A DNA stretch of 64,000 bases, from positions 1 to 64,000 of the forward strand of contig NZ_CANRKH010000008.1 of the NCBI RefSeq assembly GCF_947631165.1, written 5' to 3'. Under the pieces are notes generated by a model. The model worked only from the letters and a program-made list of their open reading frames with translations, searched no databases and was not told the origin of the DNA. Both the position numbers and the translations under genes were made by a program. Below are positions 1 through 9,029 of this stretch, in pieces. How positions within the stretch are numbered: position 1 is the first letter of the stretch; each line of letters starts with the position of its first letter. This DNA is from an uncultured Dysosmobacter sp. Lineage in GTDB: Bacteria; Bacillota; Clostridia; Oscillospirales; Oscillospiraceae.

Positions 1-344
1 TCCGGCCGCTTGCTGGTGACCTGGATGGCGCCCTGGACCTCGATGTCCAGGATCACGTCCTTCCCCTGCTCCATGGCCTCGTCCACATAGCGCTTCGGGG
101 TGCCGTAGAAGTTGCCCACATACTCGGCGTACTCCAAAAACTGCTCCATGGCAATCCACTTGCGGAAGGACTCCACATTCATAAAGTGGTAATGGATACC
201 GTCCAGCTCGCCGGGACGGGGTTCCCGCGTGGTGGCGGAGACGGAAAAATACAAATTTTTCCGCTTCTCCAGCAGCGCGTTCAGCACCGTGCTCTTTCCG
301 ACGCCGGAAGGGCCGGAAACAATAAAGGTCTTGCCTTTTCTCAT
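1..344 (-). CDS. gmk: Guanylate kinase, N-terminal part (gene continues past the window edge)
   Basis: Phosphorylates GMP to GDP with ATP in the cytoplasm. About 114 codons are visible; the C-terminus lies left of base 1. The P-loop GPSGVGKST is at residues 11-19, and the GMP-binding region begins with [13 protein letters not shown] near residue 34, both typical of the family. The ATG shares an ATGA overlap with the remA stop, so the two are translationally coupled. The order yicC-remA-gmk is a conserved Firmicutes block, normally followed by rpoZ, which would lie outside the window. Identity is secure. Confidence 0.96.
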   Translation of the reverse strand, partial: MRKGKTFIVSGPSGVGKSTVLNALLEKRKNLYFSVSATTREPRPGELDGIHYHFMNVESFRKWIAMEQFLEYAEYVGNFYGTPKRYVDEAMEQGKDVILDIEVQGAIQVTSKRP

Positions 345-586
345 GCCTGTTCTCTCTCCTCTGTATGTTCCCCGAACCGCTCCGGCGGCAGGGCGGACAG
401 GATCACATGGTCGCTGTCCATGATAAAAATGGAGGCGGTCTTGCGGCCATAGGTGGCGTCGATCAGCATTCCCCGCTCCCGGGTCTCCTGGACCATGCGC
501 TTGATGGGCGCGGAATCCGGACTGACGATGGCCACCAGCCGCTCCTGAGACACCAGGTTCCCAAATCCGATATTGATGAGCTTCAT
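341..586 (-). CDS. remA: RemA/DUF370 family DNA-binding regulator
   Basis: 81 residues, the full length of the family. In Bacillus subtilis RemA is a small DNA-binding protein that activates biofilm matrix and osmoprotection genes. The start [10 protein letters not shown] and the inner segment [11 protein letters not shown] are characteristic. The role in this organism is unknown; spore-forming Clostridia carry the gene in the same place, between yicC and gmk. It ends in the ATGA overlap with gmk and begins four bases after the yicC stop, so the three form one operon. Family is certain, function is inferred. Confidence 0.93.
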   Translation of the reverse strand: MKLINIGFGNLVSQERLVAIVSPDSAPIKRMVQETRERGMLIDATYGRKTASIFIMDSDHVILSALPPERFGEHTEEREQA

Positions 587-590
587 ACCG

Positions 591-1472
591 TCACTCCACG
601 TTCTGGACCTGCTCGCGCATCTTCTCCACCTCGGCCTTCAGCCCCACGACCACCTGGGCGATGGCCACGTCGTTGCACTTGGAGCCGATGGTGTTGGACT
701 CCCGATTGACCTCTTGGATCAAAAAATCCATCTTCCGGCCCATAGGCTCGTCGGAGTCCAGCATGGTCCGCAGCTGAGCCACATGGCTCCGCAGGCGGAC
801 GGTCTCCTCGTCCACGGCCACCTTGTCGGCGTAGATGGCGGCCTCCATCAGGATGCGCTGGGGGTCGATGGTGGTGCTTTGCAGCATCTCCTCCATCCGG
901 GCGGTCAGCTTTTGGCGGTACTCCGCCACTGTCTCCGGTGAGCGGGCCTCCACCTGACTGGTATAATCCTCGATGTTGGTCAAACGGCTGCCGATATCCT
1001 CAGCCAGCTTGGCGCCTTCCACGGCCCGCATGGCATTATACGCCGCCAGGGCCTCGTCCAGCACCTGGCACAGGTCGGCGCTGACGGTCTCCAGATCCTC
1101 GTCCGCTTTGGTGACGGACAGCACATCCGGGAACCGGGCCAGCTGATCCGGCGTGACCTTATACGCTGTTGGTCCGCAAAGCTCCGCCAGTTCCTTCAGC
1201 GCGGCGGCGTACTGGGCCGCCAGCTCCCGGTTCACCGTGACCTTTGCCACATCAGCGGCAGAAGCGTCTACGGTGATGAACACATCCACTTTTCCCCGGG
1301 AGACTGCCCTCTGGACCCGCTGCTTGACCGCGTCCTCCGCAAAGGCATACATCCGGGGCATCTTCACCGCGCAGTCCAGATAGCGGTTATTGACGGAACG
1401 GACCTCCACGGTGATATCGCGCCTGTGCAGTTCCTCCCTCGCCCGGCCATAGCCGGTCATACTCTTGATCAC
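591..1472 (-). CDS. yicC: YicC/YloC family endoribonuclease
   Basis: 293 residues. The family has a YicC N-terminal domain (begins IKSMTGYGR) and a C-terminal DUF1732 domain ([14 protein letters not shown] and NTIGSKC are visible near residues 240-270). YicC of Escherichia coli is a metal-dependent endoribonuclease involved in small RNA turnover. The start is a GTG at 1472 with a strong upstream GGGAGGG ribosome site at about eight bases; the next ATG is four codons later. First gene of yicC-remA-gmk. Confidence 0.93.
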   Translation of the reverse strand: MIKSMTGYGRAREELHRRDITVEVRSVNNRYLDCAVKMPRMYAFAEDAVKQRVQRAVSRGKVDVFITVDASAADVAKVTVNRELAAQYAAALKELAELCGPTAYKVTPDQLARFPDVLSVTKADEDLETVSADLCQVLDEALAAYNAMRAVEGAKLAEDIGSRLTNIEDYTSQVEARSPETVAEYRQKLTARMEEMLQSTTIDPQRILMEAAIYADKVAVDEETVRLRSHVAQLRTMLDSDEPMGRKMDFLIQEVNRESNTIGSKCNDVAIAQVVVGLKAEVEKMREQVQNVE

Positions 1473-1561
1473 GATTTACCCTCCCTTACATCTCATGCCC
1501 TCAGCAGGCAAAGAACACCCAACAGCCCTGCCTCCAGGGCTGCTCACGCCAAAAGGGTCCA

Positions 1562-2191
1562 TCAGCAGCAGAACCAGTATCCGCCGCCGTTGCACAGCGA
1601 CCACAGGCAGCACAGAGGCAGGCAGAGGTTGCCGCCGCACAGCTCCGTGCCGAACTGCCCATCGCCTGGGTGATAGGCGGTCCTGGTGCCGTTTTCCATA
1701 AATTCCAGGGCCTGCCGGTACTCCGGATTGCCCGGGTCCATCTGACAGGCCGTCTGATAATACCGTTTGGCTTCGTCCAGCCAGCCCCGGCGGTAGCACA
1801 CGGCGCCCTTCAGGAAATTCCACTCGGCGTTATGGTCGCCGTAATTGTTCAGCAGGGCCTCCGCCCGGCTGATGTTGCCGGTCTGGATGGCAATGCGGAC
1901 CTGCTGCAGCACAGACGAGGAACTCTGCCCATACTGCTGCCGGTAGGCGCCGCCATACCCGCCGTATCCGCCGGAGGCCCCAGAGGCTCCGGAGTGCCCG
2001 CCGCTGCGCTGCTTGTTGATCTGCTCGTAAGCGGCGTTGATCTCCTTCATTTTCTCCTGGGCCAGGTCCGCCAAGGGATTGTCGTGGTAATTGTCCGGAT
2101 GATACTTGCGGGCCAGCTCCCGATATGCTTTTTTGATCTCTTCGTCAGTGGCGCTCTCCGGCACACCGAGAATTTGATAGGGATCGTTCAT
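1562..2191 (-). CDS. DnaJ-domain protein with Gly/Tyr linker, TPR-like helices and cysteine-rich tail
   Basis: 209 residues. Residues 3-60 are a J domain with the HPD motif (RKYHPDN), which stimulates Hsp70 ATPase. It is followed by a low-complexity Gly/Ser/Tyr linker (about 65-90), a TPR-like helical region (95-165) with a repeat-type end [12 protein letters not shown], and a tail with seven cysteines including two CC pairs. It lacks the zinc finger and C-terminal substrate domains of true DnaJ, so it is a specialised co-chaperone. The ATG shares an ATGA overlap with the DUF5685 gene upstream, suggesting joint function. The substrate is unknown. Confidence 0.85.
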   Translation of the reverse strand: MNDPYQILGVPESATDEEIKKAYRELARKYHPDNYHDNPLADLAQEKMKEINAAYEQINKQRSGGHSGASGASGGYGGYGGAYRQQYGQSSSSVLQQVRIAIQTGNISRAEALLNNYGDHNAEWNFLKGAVCYRRGWLDEAKRYYQTACQMDPGNPEYRQALEFMENGTRTAYHPGDGQFGTELCGGNLCLPLCCLWSLCNGGGYWFCC

Positions 2192-3093
2192 GGGCTTTCC
2201 TCAACATTCTTGCTTTTCTTTATATCCTTCCCGCGCGGTCTTGCCCGAAATGTTCCATCCAGCACGGCTTTGCCTACGCGGAAAAGGCCGGTGTAAAGGG
2301 TCGTCTCCAAAAGGGGCTGCCAAACGCCGAAGTCCCACAGCTCAAAGGCCGTGGTCATCATGTGGATGGAGTGATCCAGCGTTGCCGCGAATTCCCGGCG
2401 GGCCTCCGCCGTCCACACTCCATCCGTCAATCCGAACCGCAGAGCCACCGGATTGTAGTTTCCGGAGGCGGCGTCCTTCTTCAGATCGTCCGCCGCGTCC
2501 ACGAGATAGACCCAGCGGCCCAGGTGGTACAGCAGCTGCGACAAGACCCGGCGGCGGATGGGATCCTCCACCTCCTGGGCTGCGCTGCCAAGCAGCGCCG
2601 CAAAGGCGTCGGCAGCCCGGTCCATGGAATCGCAGCCCGTCTGCTCCAGCTCTCCCAGCGCCGCCAGCTGGCGGCGCACCGCCTGGTCAAAACCGGGACG
2701 CCGGGCTGCCGCCTTTCGGCAGGCAGGCTCCAGGACTGCGGAAACGCCCCGGTATTTCAGCCCGTGGAGCCAGTCGTGGTCCGATACGCCGTCCCTGGCC
2801 TGCCAATAGGCCAGGATCACGCTCTCGTCCGCCGCCAGCTCCATGGCTTCATCCGGTTCCTGATACGCCCGCTTCCGCAGGGGACTGGCAAAGCACCTTG
2901 CCTCCCGGATCTCTTCGGGCTTTCCCTCCGAGAGCAGGATCGCCAGATAGGTGAAGTCATAATTCAGGATGAACCGGGCGGCAGAGCCATACCGTCTGCC
3001 CAATGTGTGGCACAGACCACAGTAGGCCCGGCGAAATCGCTCCGTCTCCTCCTCCGGCAGGTCCTGGACCGGCGGCCTCACATAGCCAAACAC
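2188..3093 (-). CDS. DUF5685 family protein
   Basis: 301 residues. The N-terminus [12 protein letters not shown] and the early [13 protein letters not shown] motif (two cysteines) identify DUF5685, a helical family of unknown function found in Clostridia and Actinobacteria. A C-terminal segment [22 protein letters not shown] contains acidic residues resembling a metal-binding helix of isoprenoid-synthase-like folds; that similarity is only an impression. It overlaps the DnaJ-like gene by four bases, the same pairing seen in related genomes. A partnership with that co-chaperone is plausible but unproven. Confidence 0.8.
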   Translation of the reverse strand: MFGYVRPPVQDLPEEETERFRRAYCGLCHTLGRRYGSAARFILNYDFTYLAILLSEGKPEEIREARCFASPLRKRAYQEPDEAMELAADESVILAYWQARDGVSDHDWLHGLKYRGVSAVLEPACRKAAARRPGFDQAVRRQLAALGELEQTGCDSMDRAADAFAALLGSAAQEVEDPIRRRVLSQLLYHLGRWVYLVDAADDLKKDAASGNYNPVALRFGLTDGVWTAEARREFAATLDHSIHMMTTAFELWDFGVWQPLLETTLYTGLFRVGKAVLDGTFRARPRGKDIKKSKNVEESP

Positions 3094-3096
3094 AGC

Positions 3097-3507
3097 TCAG
3101 AACAGTCGGACGATTGTGAAGGTCAGCCCGCCCTTGTCCCGCAGCTTCCGGTCATAGCGGATGGCAAACAGGATGCCCAGCAGAAAGCCAAGGACGGCGG
3201 CCGTGTATTCCACAGCCACGCTGCGGGTCAGTGCGAAAGCCACTGCGTAGCCCAGAATGAACAAAACCACGGGGATCAGGTACACCAGCGCTACGATGCC
3301 CAGCATTTTCTGGGTGCTGCTCTCCACCACCACCTTCTGCCCGGGACGGGCGCCGATGGTGTTGACGGCCCTGGCGTGGACCGCTGCGCCGGAAACGCCG
3401 CAGCCGGCGCATTCCTCGCAGTCGTGGCCGCAGGCGGATTTCCGGGGAACGGATATCTCGGCGTATTTTCCATCGAGGATACGCTCAACAGTTGCGATCT
3501 GGGTCAT
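3097..3507 (-). CDS. SoxR-reducing system RseC family membrane protein
   Basis: 136 residues. The N-terminal half carries a cysteine cluster (CGHDCEECAGCG, residues 27-38) that could bind an iron-sulfur centre, followed by two membrane helices (about 70-90 and 96-112). This is the RseC/MucC architecture; in E. coli RseC works with the Rsx (Rnf-like) complex to reduce SoxR. No rnf/rsx or soxR genes are in the window, so the partner is unknown. Three bases separate its stop from the next gene, suggesting one transcript with DUF5685 and the DnaJ-like gene. Confidence 0.85.
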   Translation of the reverse strand: MTQIATVERILDGKYAEISVPRKSACGHDCEECAGCGVSGAAVHARAVNTIGARPGQKVVVESSTQKMLGIVALVYLIPVVLFILGYAVAFALTRSVAVEYTAAVLGFLLGILFAIRYDRKLRDKGGLTFTIVRLF

Positions 3508-3551
3508 AAGCTCAATTCTCCTGTATGGGGGCCGCGCGGGGGCCCCGGTCT

Positions 3552-4826
3552 TTATTCTTCAGGCGTCTCCTCCTGGATCGTGACCCGCACCTGATAGCTG
3601 CCGGAAACGCCCACGTCGCCGGAGGCAATCTTCACGGTGGCCGGTACCGTATAGGTGCCGGAGGCGGCGGCATAATCGCTGAGGTCCACCTGTACGGTGA
3701 CGTCCTCCGCCGTCACGCCCTCCACATCTCCCGAGGCGCCGAAGATATTCACCGGCAGCTCCTCTGTCAGAATGGTGACGGTCTTGCCCTCCGGAATGTT
3801 GACAGACTCAAACTGATCGGCAGTCACCTCCATGCGGACCATGTCCTTGAAGGAGACCTGTAAAGTAGCCCGGGTCACACCGCTGAGATTCTGGCAGCCG
3901 TCCGGGATGATGATGGAATAGGTGTGATTGGGCACGCCGGTATCCAGAAATTCCATCAGGTCGAAGGTACCCAGGATGATACTGTCCACATTTTTCAGCT
4001 GGGCGGCGTCGCCGGAGACCGTGATGGCGGGCGGGTTGACACTGACATTCAGATTCTCCCGCCGCAGGCCGGGATATTCTTTGAAGTTGACGGCAAGCTG
4101 CAGCTCCTTGGTCACAAAGACCGGCAGTGTAGCCTGAATGGTATCCACCGTAGGATGGATGCCAGCGCTGTCCAGCAGCTGATCGTTCTGGTCATAGAAC
4201 TGGATGTCCAGCGCCTCGGAGACAGTCTCCGTGGCGGCCTCGCCCAGATTCAGCGTCACCTTCACATAGCTGACAGGGTCGATGTCCTCCGCCTGGCCGC
4301 GGATTTCCAGCACCTCCGCCGACAGCTGCAATTCACCGGCGGAGTAGCCGTCAGCCACATTGCCCTCCAGCTGGCACTTCACGTCCACCACCTTGCTGTA
4401 CAGCTCGCTGATGTTGACAGTGGCCCGGCTGATGCTTGCCTCCCGCTTGGTAACAGCGTCAGAAAAATCACCCAGGAACCGGATACTATACTGCACTGTC
4501 TGGGTCCCGGCGTTTTCAATGTTGGATAGATCAGCGGTCACCTGCACATCATCGGCTGTCATCCTGGCGCCTGTGAGCCGTCCAATGGTGACCTTCAAAT
4601 CCAAAGAAGCGTCAGTTCCGTCATCCACCAGCATCAAGCCCTTATCCGCCAGGTCTGTGTCCACGCCGGTATAGATGATGGGGATATCGGAGATCAGGTA
4701 CTCCGTCTGCCGGGGACCGCCTTGATTGCTGGTCTGGTCCGCAGTGAACCAGATGCCCACGGCCACCACGACAGCCAGCAGAAAATATAAAACGCTCCGC
4801 TTTCTGGATCTCTCATTCTGCATCAT
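3552..4826 (-). CDS. cdaR: YbbR-domain protein, regulator of diadenylate cyclase (CdaR)
   Basis: About 424 residues. One N-terminal membrane helix (roughly residues 11-31) is followed by an extracytoplasmic region of repeated YbbR beta domains with sequences of the type VEVTADQFESVNIPEG. In Firmicutes CdaR binds and modulates the membrane cyclase CdaA. The gene overlaps the 3' end of cdaA by 14 bases. Three starts are possible (GTG 4832, ATG 4826, ATG 4823); the GGAGG at about 4832-4836 best serves the ATGs. glmM, the usual third member, is not in the window. Confidence 0.9.
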   Translation of the reverse strand: MMQNERSRKRSVLYFLLAVVVAVGIWFTADQTSNQGGPRQTEYLISDIPIIYTGVDTDLADKGLMLVDDGTDASLDLKVTIGRLTGARMTADDVQVTADLSNIENAGTQTVQYSIRFLGDFSDAVTKREASISRATVNISELYSKVVDVKCQLEGNVADGYSAGELQLSAEVLEIRGQAEDIDPVSYVKVTLNLGEAATETVSEALDIQFYDQNDQLLDSAGIHPTVDTIQATLPVFVTKELQLAVNFKEYPGLRRENLNVSVNPPAITVSGDAAQLKNVDSIILGTFDLMEFLDTGVPNHTYSIIIPDGCQNLSGVTRATLQVSFKDMVRMEVTADQFESVNIPEGKTVTILTEELPVNIFGASGDVEGVTAEDVTVQVDLSDYAAASGTYTVPATVKIASGDVGVSGSYQVRVTIQEETPEE

Positions 4827-5694
4827 CCGCACCTCCGTTCTTTTTGGCGCGCAGCAGATTCATCAGGCTGGGCTTGTCCTCGTCGGAGCCTTCCTGAGGA
4901 AGCAGTTCGTTCCGAAGCAGATTTTCCAGAGTCTCCGGCTTCAGGTGGCGCTTCAGCATACCGCCCACGGCCACGGAGATGGAGCCGGTCTCCTCCGACA
5001 CGATGACCACCACCGCGTCAGAGTGCTCGCTCATGCCGATACCGGCCCGGTGCCGCATGCCCAGGTCCCGGCTCAGGTTCACATTGTTGCTCAGCGGCAG
5101 CATGCACCCTGCGCCCAGGATCCGGCCGTTGCGGATGATGACCGCGCCGTCATGCATGGGCGCCTTGACAAAAAAGATGTTTTTCAGCAGCTCGCTGGAA
5201 ACAGAGGCATCCAGCACCGTGCCGCTCTGCACCAGATCGTCCAGCAGCATCTCCCGCTCAAACACGATCAAGGCGCCGGTGCGGGTGCGGGACATATCCT
5301 CACAGGCCAGCACCGTCTGGCTGATGGTCTGCTCCACAGCGCTGCTGACCTCCGTATGGGTAAACAGGGCAATGATACGCTTGCTCCCCATTTGCTCCAG
5401 GACCCGCCGGATCTCAGGCTGGAAGAGGATGATAAGGGCCAGGATGCCCACGTTCACCATGCGGCTCATGAGATAGTTGATGCCATTGAGATGGAAAGCA
5501 TTGGACAGGACAAGCATCGCCAGGAAAAACAGCAGGCCCTTCAGCAGATTCGCGGCCTTCGTGCTGCGCACCAGGGTCAGCAGCTTGTACAGAACGAATA
5601 TCATGATGGCGATATCCACGATATCCGTGATCTGAAGGGAAAGCAGATACCGGCCGGCGATGGCGGGCAATTCCACAAAATCAAATTTTGGCAT
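4813..5694 (-). CDS. cdaA: Membrane diadenylate cyclase CdaA
   Basis: 293 residues. Condenses two ATP molecules to cyclic di-AMP, a second messenger controlling potassium and osmolyte balance. Three membrane helices lie in the first 95 residues, then the DAC domain with DGA at 182-184 and RHR at 214-216, the catalytic signatures. Length matches the CdaA class. The gene is first in an operon with cdaR and has its own promoter upstream. Identity is secure. Confidence 0.96.
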   Translation of the reverse strand: MPKFDFVELPAIAGRYLLSLQITDIVDIAIMIFVLYKLLTLVRSTKAANLLKGLLFFLAMLVLSNAFHLNGINYLMSRMVNVGILALIILFQPEIRRVLEQMGSKRIIALFTHTEVSSAVEQTISQTVLACEDMSRTRTGALIVFEREMLLDDLVQSGTVLDASVSSELLKNIFFVKAPMHDGAVIIRNGRILGAGCMLPLSNNVNLSRDLGMRHRAGIGMSEHSDAVVVIVSEETGSISVAVGGMLKRHLKPETLENLLRNELLPQEGSDEDKPSLMNLLRAKKNGGADDAE

Positions 5695-5732
5695 TTTAGC
5701 GACATCATCCCTTTCAGGCCATGAATATATTG

Positions 5733-5761
5733 ATTATATAAAATCTGCCAGGTAAATGCAA
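5733..5761 (-). promoter_or_regulatory. Sigma-A-type promoter for cdaA-cdaR
   Basis: On the minus strand a TTGCAT -35 box and a perfect TATAAT -10 box are separated by 17 bases, about 40 bases upstream of the cdaA ATG. No riboswitch-like structure is evident between it and the gene. Confidence 0.7.
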
Positions 5762-5836
5762 GGTCAAACCATCTAAAATTCACGTTCTGTTCAGAAAATT
5801 GCCGTCCCAGCCGGATCGGAGCGGAGCCTGCGGAAA

Positions 5837-5866
5837 AATGGGCCGGGCATAGCAGCCCGGCCCACG
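5837..5866 (-). terminator. Hairpin terminator after the cysteine desulfurase gene
   Basis: A 10-base perfect stem TGGGCCGGGC / GCCCGGCCCA with a six-base loop sits a few bases past the stop at 5870 and is followed on the minus strand by a run of five T. Confidence 0.75.
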
Positions 5867-5869
5867 GTC

Positions 5870-6994
5870 TCACCGCAGGATCTCCTCCATCACCGCCAAG
5901 AGGCGATACACCTCTTCCGGCGTATTGAAATCCGAAAAGCTGAGCCGGACAGTGCCGGTATCCAACGTCCCGGCGCTGCGGTGGGCCAGCGGAGCACAGT
6001 GAAGTCCCGTCCGCACGGCGATCCCACGGTCCGCCAGGGCCTCACCCACGGTCTCCACCTCTCTGTTCTCCGGCAGGATGGACAGCACTCCCGCCTGATC
6101 CCGCAGGCCCGGCAGGGCAAACACCCGCAGACCGGGCAGTGTCCGCAGCCCCTCCGCCGCCAGCAGCGCCAGCTGACGCTCCCGCAGACAGATATCCCGC
6201 AGCCCCCGCTGGCGGACATACCGCACCCCCGCCAGCAGGCCGGCGATGCCGGGCATGTTGTGAGTCCCCGCTTCCAGCCGGTCCGGCAGAAAATCCGGCA
6301 TCTCCTGCTGGATGGACAGGCTCCCGGTGCCGCCCTCCAGCAGCGTTCTGGTCTCCGCCCCATCACCGCATAGCAGCACGCCGGTGCCTTGGGGGCCATA
6401 CAGCCCCTTGTGGCCCGGCATGGCGATGAAGGCCGCTCCCAGCGCCTCCATGTCCAGAGGCAGGACTCCAGCGGACTGGGACGCGTCGATCACAAAGGGC
6501 ACGCCCCTGCTCCTGCAGATGGCAGCGATCTCCTCTACCGGCTGGATGAATCCGAACACATTGGACACATGACTGCACACCACGGCCGCGGTGTCCGGCG
6601 TGATCAGCCGCTGAAAAGCCTCGGCCACCGCGGCGCTGTCGAACAGCGGCACTTCCGCCACCGCGATCCGCGCCCCCAGAGCTGTCAGTGGTCGGGTAAC
6701 GGCGTTGTGCTCATAGCCGGACACCACCACCCGGTCCCCCTCCCTCACCATGCTTTTGACGGCGATGTTCAAACCGTGGGTCGCACTGCTGGTGAACACC
6801 ACCTGCTCCGGATTTTTCAGGCGGAACAGCTCCGCCAGCTCTTCCCGACAGGCAAATGCCGTGTCCGCCGCCCGCATGGCAGCGGGATGGCCGCCCCGGC
6901 CGGGAGAGGACATGGTAGCCAACGCATTCTCCATGGCCTGGGCCACCGTATCGGGCTTTTGAAACGTTGTGGCCGCACTGTCCAGGTAGATCAT
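5870..6994 (-). CDS. Aminotransferase class V, cysteine desulfurase family
   Basis: 374 residues. A PLP enzyme of the NifS/CsdA type: begins MIYLDSAATTF, binds PLP through the lysine in GHKGLYGPQG (near residue 200), and ends with the LHCAPLAHR active-loop region that carries the persulfide-forming cysteine. It would move sulfur or selenium from cysteine/selenocysteine to an acceptor. It is coupled by an ATGA overlap to a DUF3343 protein, a pairing proposed to act in sulfur or selenium transfer. No IscU-type scaffold is nearby, so it is probably not the general Fe-S cluster enzyme. Confidence 0.88.
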   Translation of the reverse strand: MIYLDSAATTFQKPDTVAQAMENALATMSSPGRGGHPAAMRAADTAFACREELAELFRLKNPEQVVFTSSATHGLNIAVKSMVREGDRVVVSGYEHNAVTRPLTALGARIAVAEVPLFDSAAVAEAFQRLITPDTAAVVCSHVSNVFGFIQPVEEIAAICRSRGVPFVIDASQSAGVLPLDMEALGAAFIAMPGHKGLYGPQGTGVLLCGDGAETRTLLEGGTGSLSIQQEMPDFLPDRLEAGTHNMPGIAGLLAGVRYVRQRGLRDICLRERQLALLAAEGLRTLPGLRVFALPGLRDQAGVLSILPENREVETVGEALADRGIAVRTGLHCAPLAHRSAGTLDTGTVRLSFSDFNTPEEVYRLLAVMEEILR

Positions 6995-7248
6995 GGTCCC
7001 ACCTCCCGGTACATGCCTCTTTGGAACAAAAACACCTGGACCGGGTCCAGGGCTTCCCGGTGCAATGCGATCAAGGCTGGAGACAGGTCATTCACGGCGA
7101 CCCGCACAGCGTAAGCGCAGCCCAACTCCGTCAGGTCTCTGGGCGCGCGGAATATTTGGCAGCGGATACCCGCCCGGCCCAGCACTCTCTGCATGCGCTG
7201 GGCGTAGGTCACAGAGCGGGCAAGGATCAAATAGTGTTCCACAGACAC
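6991..7248 (-). CDS. DUF3343 putative Se/S carrier-like protein
   Basis: 85 residues, full family length. DUF3343 proteins are small and often fused or adjacent to YedF/TusA-like proteins and cysteine desulfurases; the family is annotated as putative Se/S carrier-like. The start MSVEHYLILARSVTYAQRMQ and the central C-x-I segment GIRCQIF match it. It lies directly before, and four bases into, the desulfurase gene. No selenoprotein or selD gene is in the window, so selenium is only one of two possibilities. Confidence 0.8.
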   Translation of the reverse strand: MSVEHYLILARSVTYAQRMQRVLGRAGIRCQIFRAPRDLTELGCAYAVRVAVNDLSPALIALHREALDPVQVFLFQRGMYREVGP

Positions 7249-7808
7249 TCCTCCTCTCTATCCATTTTATTGCAGAGAGCGGAGATGGTGAAAGAAAGAG
7301 CGAGAAGTGAAAAGTGAGATGTACTGTATTAAGGGTGGTTTCACCATATCAACATTACATTGGCTGGCGGTTCATTTGTGGAAGAATGGCACAGACTGGA
7401 AGGGCGGTGATCGGCCAGCAGGAAAGAACCGAAGCGGGAGCGTCCGAGATGAACTGGATGCTCCGTTCTCTTTAATAGGCCCCCAGCTAAGGGCACACAT
7501 ACTCACCACCAGAAAGCTGGCGGTAGTACTGCCTGCGGCAGTCGTGCGCCCTCTGGGGCGGCTCCGCTAGGGGTGTCTGACAGGCTATCAGACGCCACCG
7601 GCAGCTTGTGCATCGGGCAGAGCTGCGTCGAAACACTGGGGAGCTTGGGGCCATCGGCCACCAAAAAGCCGCGCCGGATATATAGCGGTGCATTGCTTGC
7701 CACCACTATCAAACCTCATAAGAAAGAATTGCTTGTCGGCCTTTAACGTGCTACAATTAATTTTAATTGCGTACAATAAATTATTATTTAAGGATAGAAG
7801 GTCAGAAA
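7249..7808. other. 560-base gene-free stretch with clustered hairpins
   Basis: No credible gene on either strand. Between about 7495 and 7735 it holds a row of perfect short stems: ACTGCC/GGCAGT at 7528-7542, GTCTGA/TCAGAC near 7576-7594, GCAGCT/AGCTGC near 7601-7626, plus GC-rich stems around 7548-7575 and GGCC-ATC-GGCC near 7649. It turns abruptly AT-rich from about 7720 toward the methyltransferase gene. It may be a structured RNA or the end of an acquired element. I recognise no named RNA family. Confidence 0.45.
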
Positions 7809-8405
7809 ATGGGTTATCTGGCATATTGGAACCATAACGTAGCGTATTATGACTGGATAAAGAATCGCACAATAGAATGCCGGGACATACTTGATGTTGG
7901 ATGCGGAGATGGTTCGCTTGTTCGCTACCTAGATGATGGAAGGCGAATGATTATTGGTATTGATGCTGATAAAGAATGTATAAATTACGCTTTAAATAAG
8001 TCTGATTCCAACAATGTGCAATTTATTTGCAACCACTTTGAAACTTACAATTTTGAAAAGAAATTTGATGCGGTAATTTTTGTTGCATCAATTCATCATA
8101 TGGACATGACAGCGGCAGTGCATAAAGCAAAATTCATCCTGAAGCCTGCTGGCGTGATACTAATTGTTGGTCTTGCGAGACCCTCAACACTTATAGACTG
8201 GGCGGTAGAAATTTTTCGTGTTATTCCCTGCATAATAATGTCTAAAATTAGGCATATGCAGTCAAACGAAAAAACGAACATGCCAGTATTATATGATTTT
8301 CTTACCATGGATGAAATTAGGACTATCGCTGATGTTTTACTGCCTTCTGCTAGGATTAGATATGGATTATATTACCGATACCTTTTATGGTGGAAGAAAC
8401 AATAG
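7809..8405 (+). CDS. Class I SAM-dependent methyltransferase (AT-rich, probably acquired)
   Basis: 198 residues from the ATG at 7809, which has an AGAAGG ribosome site about seven bases upstream; a TTG 14 codons earlier is less likely. A Rossmann methyltransferase with motif I DVGCGDGSL near residue 31, an acidic motif II (GIDADKE, about 53) and FDAVIFVASIHHMD near 85. Substrate is not evident; such genes modify small molecules or lipids. Codon use and base composition are strikingly AT-rich compared with every neighbour, and the gene is on the opposite strand to its surroundings, both signs of transfer. Confidence 0.85.
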   Translation: MGYLAYWNHNVAYYDWIKNRTIECRDILDVGCGDGSLVRYLDDGRRMIIGIDADKECINYALNKSDSNNVQFICNHFETYNFEKKFDAVIFVASIHHMDMTAAVHKAKFILKPAGVILIVGLARPSTLIDWAVEIFRVIPCIIMSKIRHMQSNEKTNMPVLYDFLTMDEIRTIADVLLPSARIRYGLYYRYLLWWKKQ

Positions 8406-8517
8406 CAAAATTTCGGCCTGTCAGTGAAATTGCCCCTGACAAATACTCTCCTGACAATTTATTTTAAGGAATCTTATCGAATGAAAATATCTCCACTCTT
8501 ATTCTTATACTAATACT

Positions 8518-8547
8518 AAAAAAACAGCGGAACGCTTTGCGTCCCGC
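8518..8547 (-). terminator. Terminator of ispDF
   Basis: A nine-base stem GCGGGACGC / GCGTTCCGC with one mismatch and an AAA loop begins at the ispF stop codon and is followed on the minus strand by TGTTTTTTT. Confidence 0.8.
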
Positions 8548-9029
8548 TATCTTTTTTCGATCAGTACCACCGCGTGGGCCGCCATGCCGGAGCCGTCACC
8601 AGTGAAGCCCAATCCTTCTTCAGTGGTGGCCTTCACGTTGACCCGCTCCCGGTCCACGCCCAAGACAGAGGCGATATTTTCCTCCATGGCCTGCTTGTAA
8701 GGCCCCACCTTGGGAGCCTGGGCCAACAGCGTGGCGTCGATATTCACCACATCAAAGCCCAGCTCTGTCAGGCGGCGGCCCACCTCCGCCAAAAGAAGCA
8801 GGCTGGAAATGCCCTTATAGGCCGGGTCTGTATCCGGGAACAGCCTGCCGATGTCCCCCAGGCCCGCCGCACCGCAGAGGGCGTCCATAACAGCATGGAC
8901 CAGAACATCAGCGTCAGAGTGGCCCAACAAGCCCTTTTCCCAAGGGATCTCGACTCCACCCAGGACCAGCCTCCGCCCCTCCGCCAGCCGGTGGACGTCA
9001 TAGCCGTGTCCGATCCGTAAAGCAGTCAT
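8547..9029 (-). CDS. ispF: 2-C-methyl-D-erythritol 2,4-cyclodiphosphate synthase
   Basis: 160 residues, full length. Fifth step of the MEP isoprenoid pathway: cyclises CDP-methylerythritol phosphate to MEcPP. N-terminal GHGYDVHRL and [16 protein letters not shown] carry the metal-binding Asp/His residues, and the C-terminal segment [21 protein letters not shown] is a family signature. Its ATG overlaps the ispD stop by one base (TAATG), so the two are coupled. The pathway's last enzyme, ispH, is also in this window. Confidence 0.97.
   Translation of the reverse strand: MTALRIGHGYDVHRLAEGRRLVLGGVEIPWEKGLLGHSDADVLVHAVMDALCGAAGLGDIGRLFPDTDPAYKGISSLLLLAEVGRRLTELGFDVVNIDATLLAQAPKVGPYKQAMEENIASVLGVDRERVNVKATTEEGLGFTGDGSGMAAHAVVLIEKR

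Noticed and set aside
1519-1545. Stem CAGCCCTG / CAGGGCTG after the DnaJ-like gene
   Set aside because: An eight-base stem is present but no T run follows on the minus strand; I could not call it a terminator with confidence.
7307-7712. Overlapping frames of 60-90 codons in the hairpin-rich region on both strands
   Set aside because: No good ribosome site, low-complexity composition following the hairpins, and several contradictory frames in the same place; the stems explain the open frames better.
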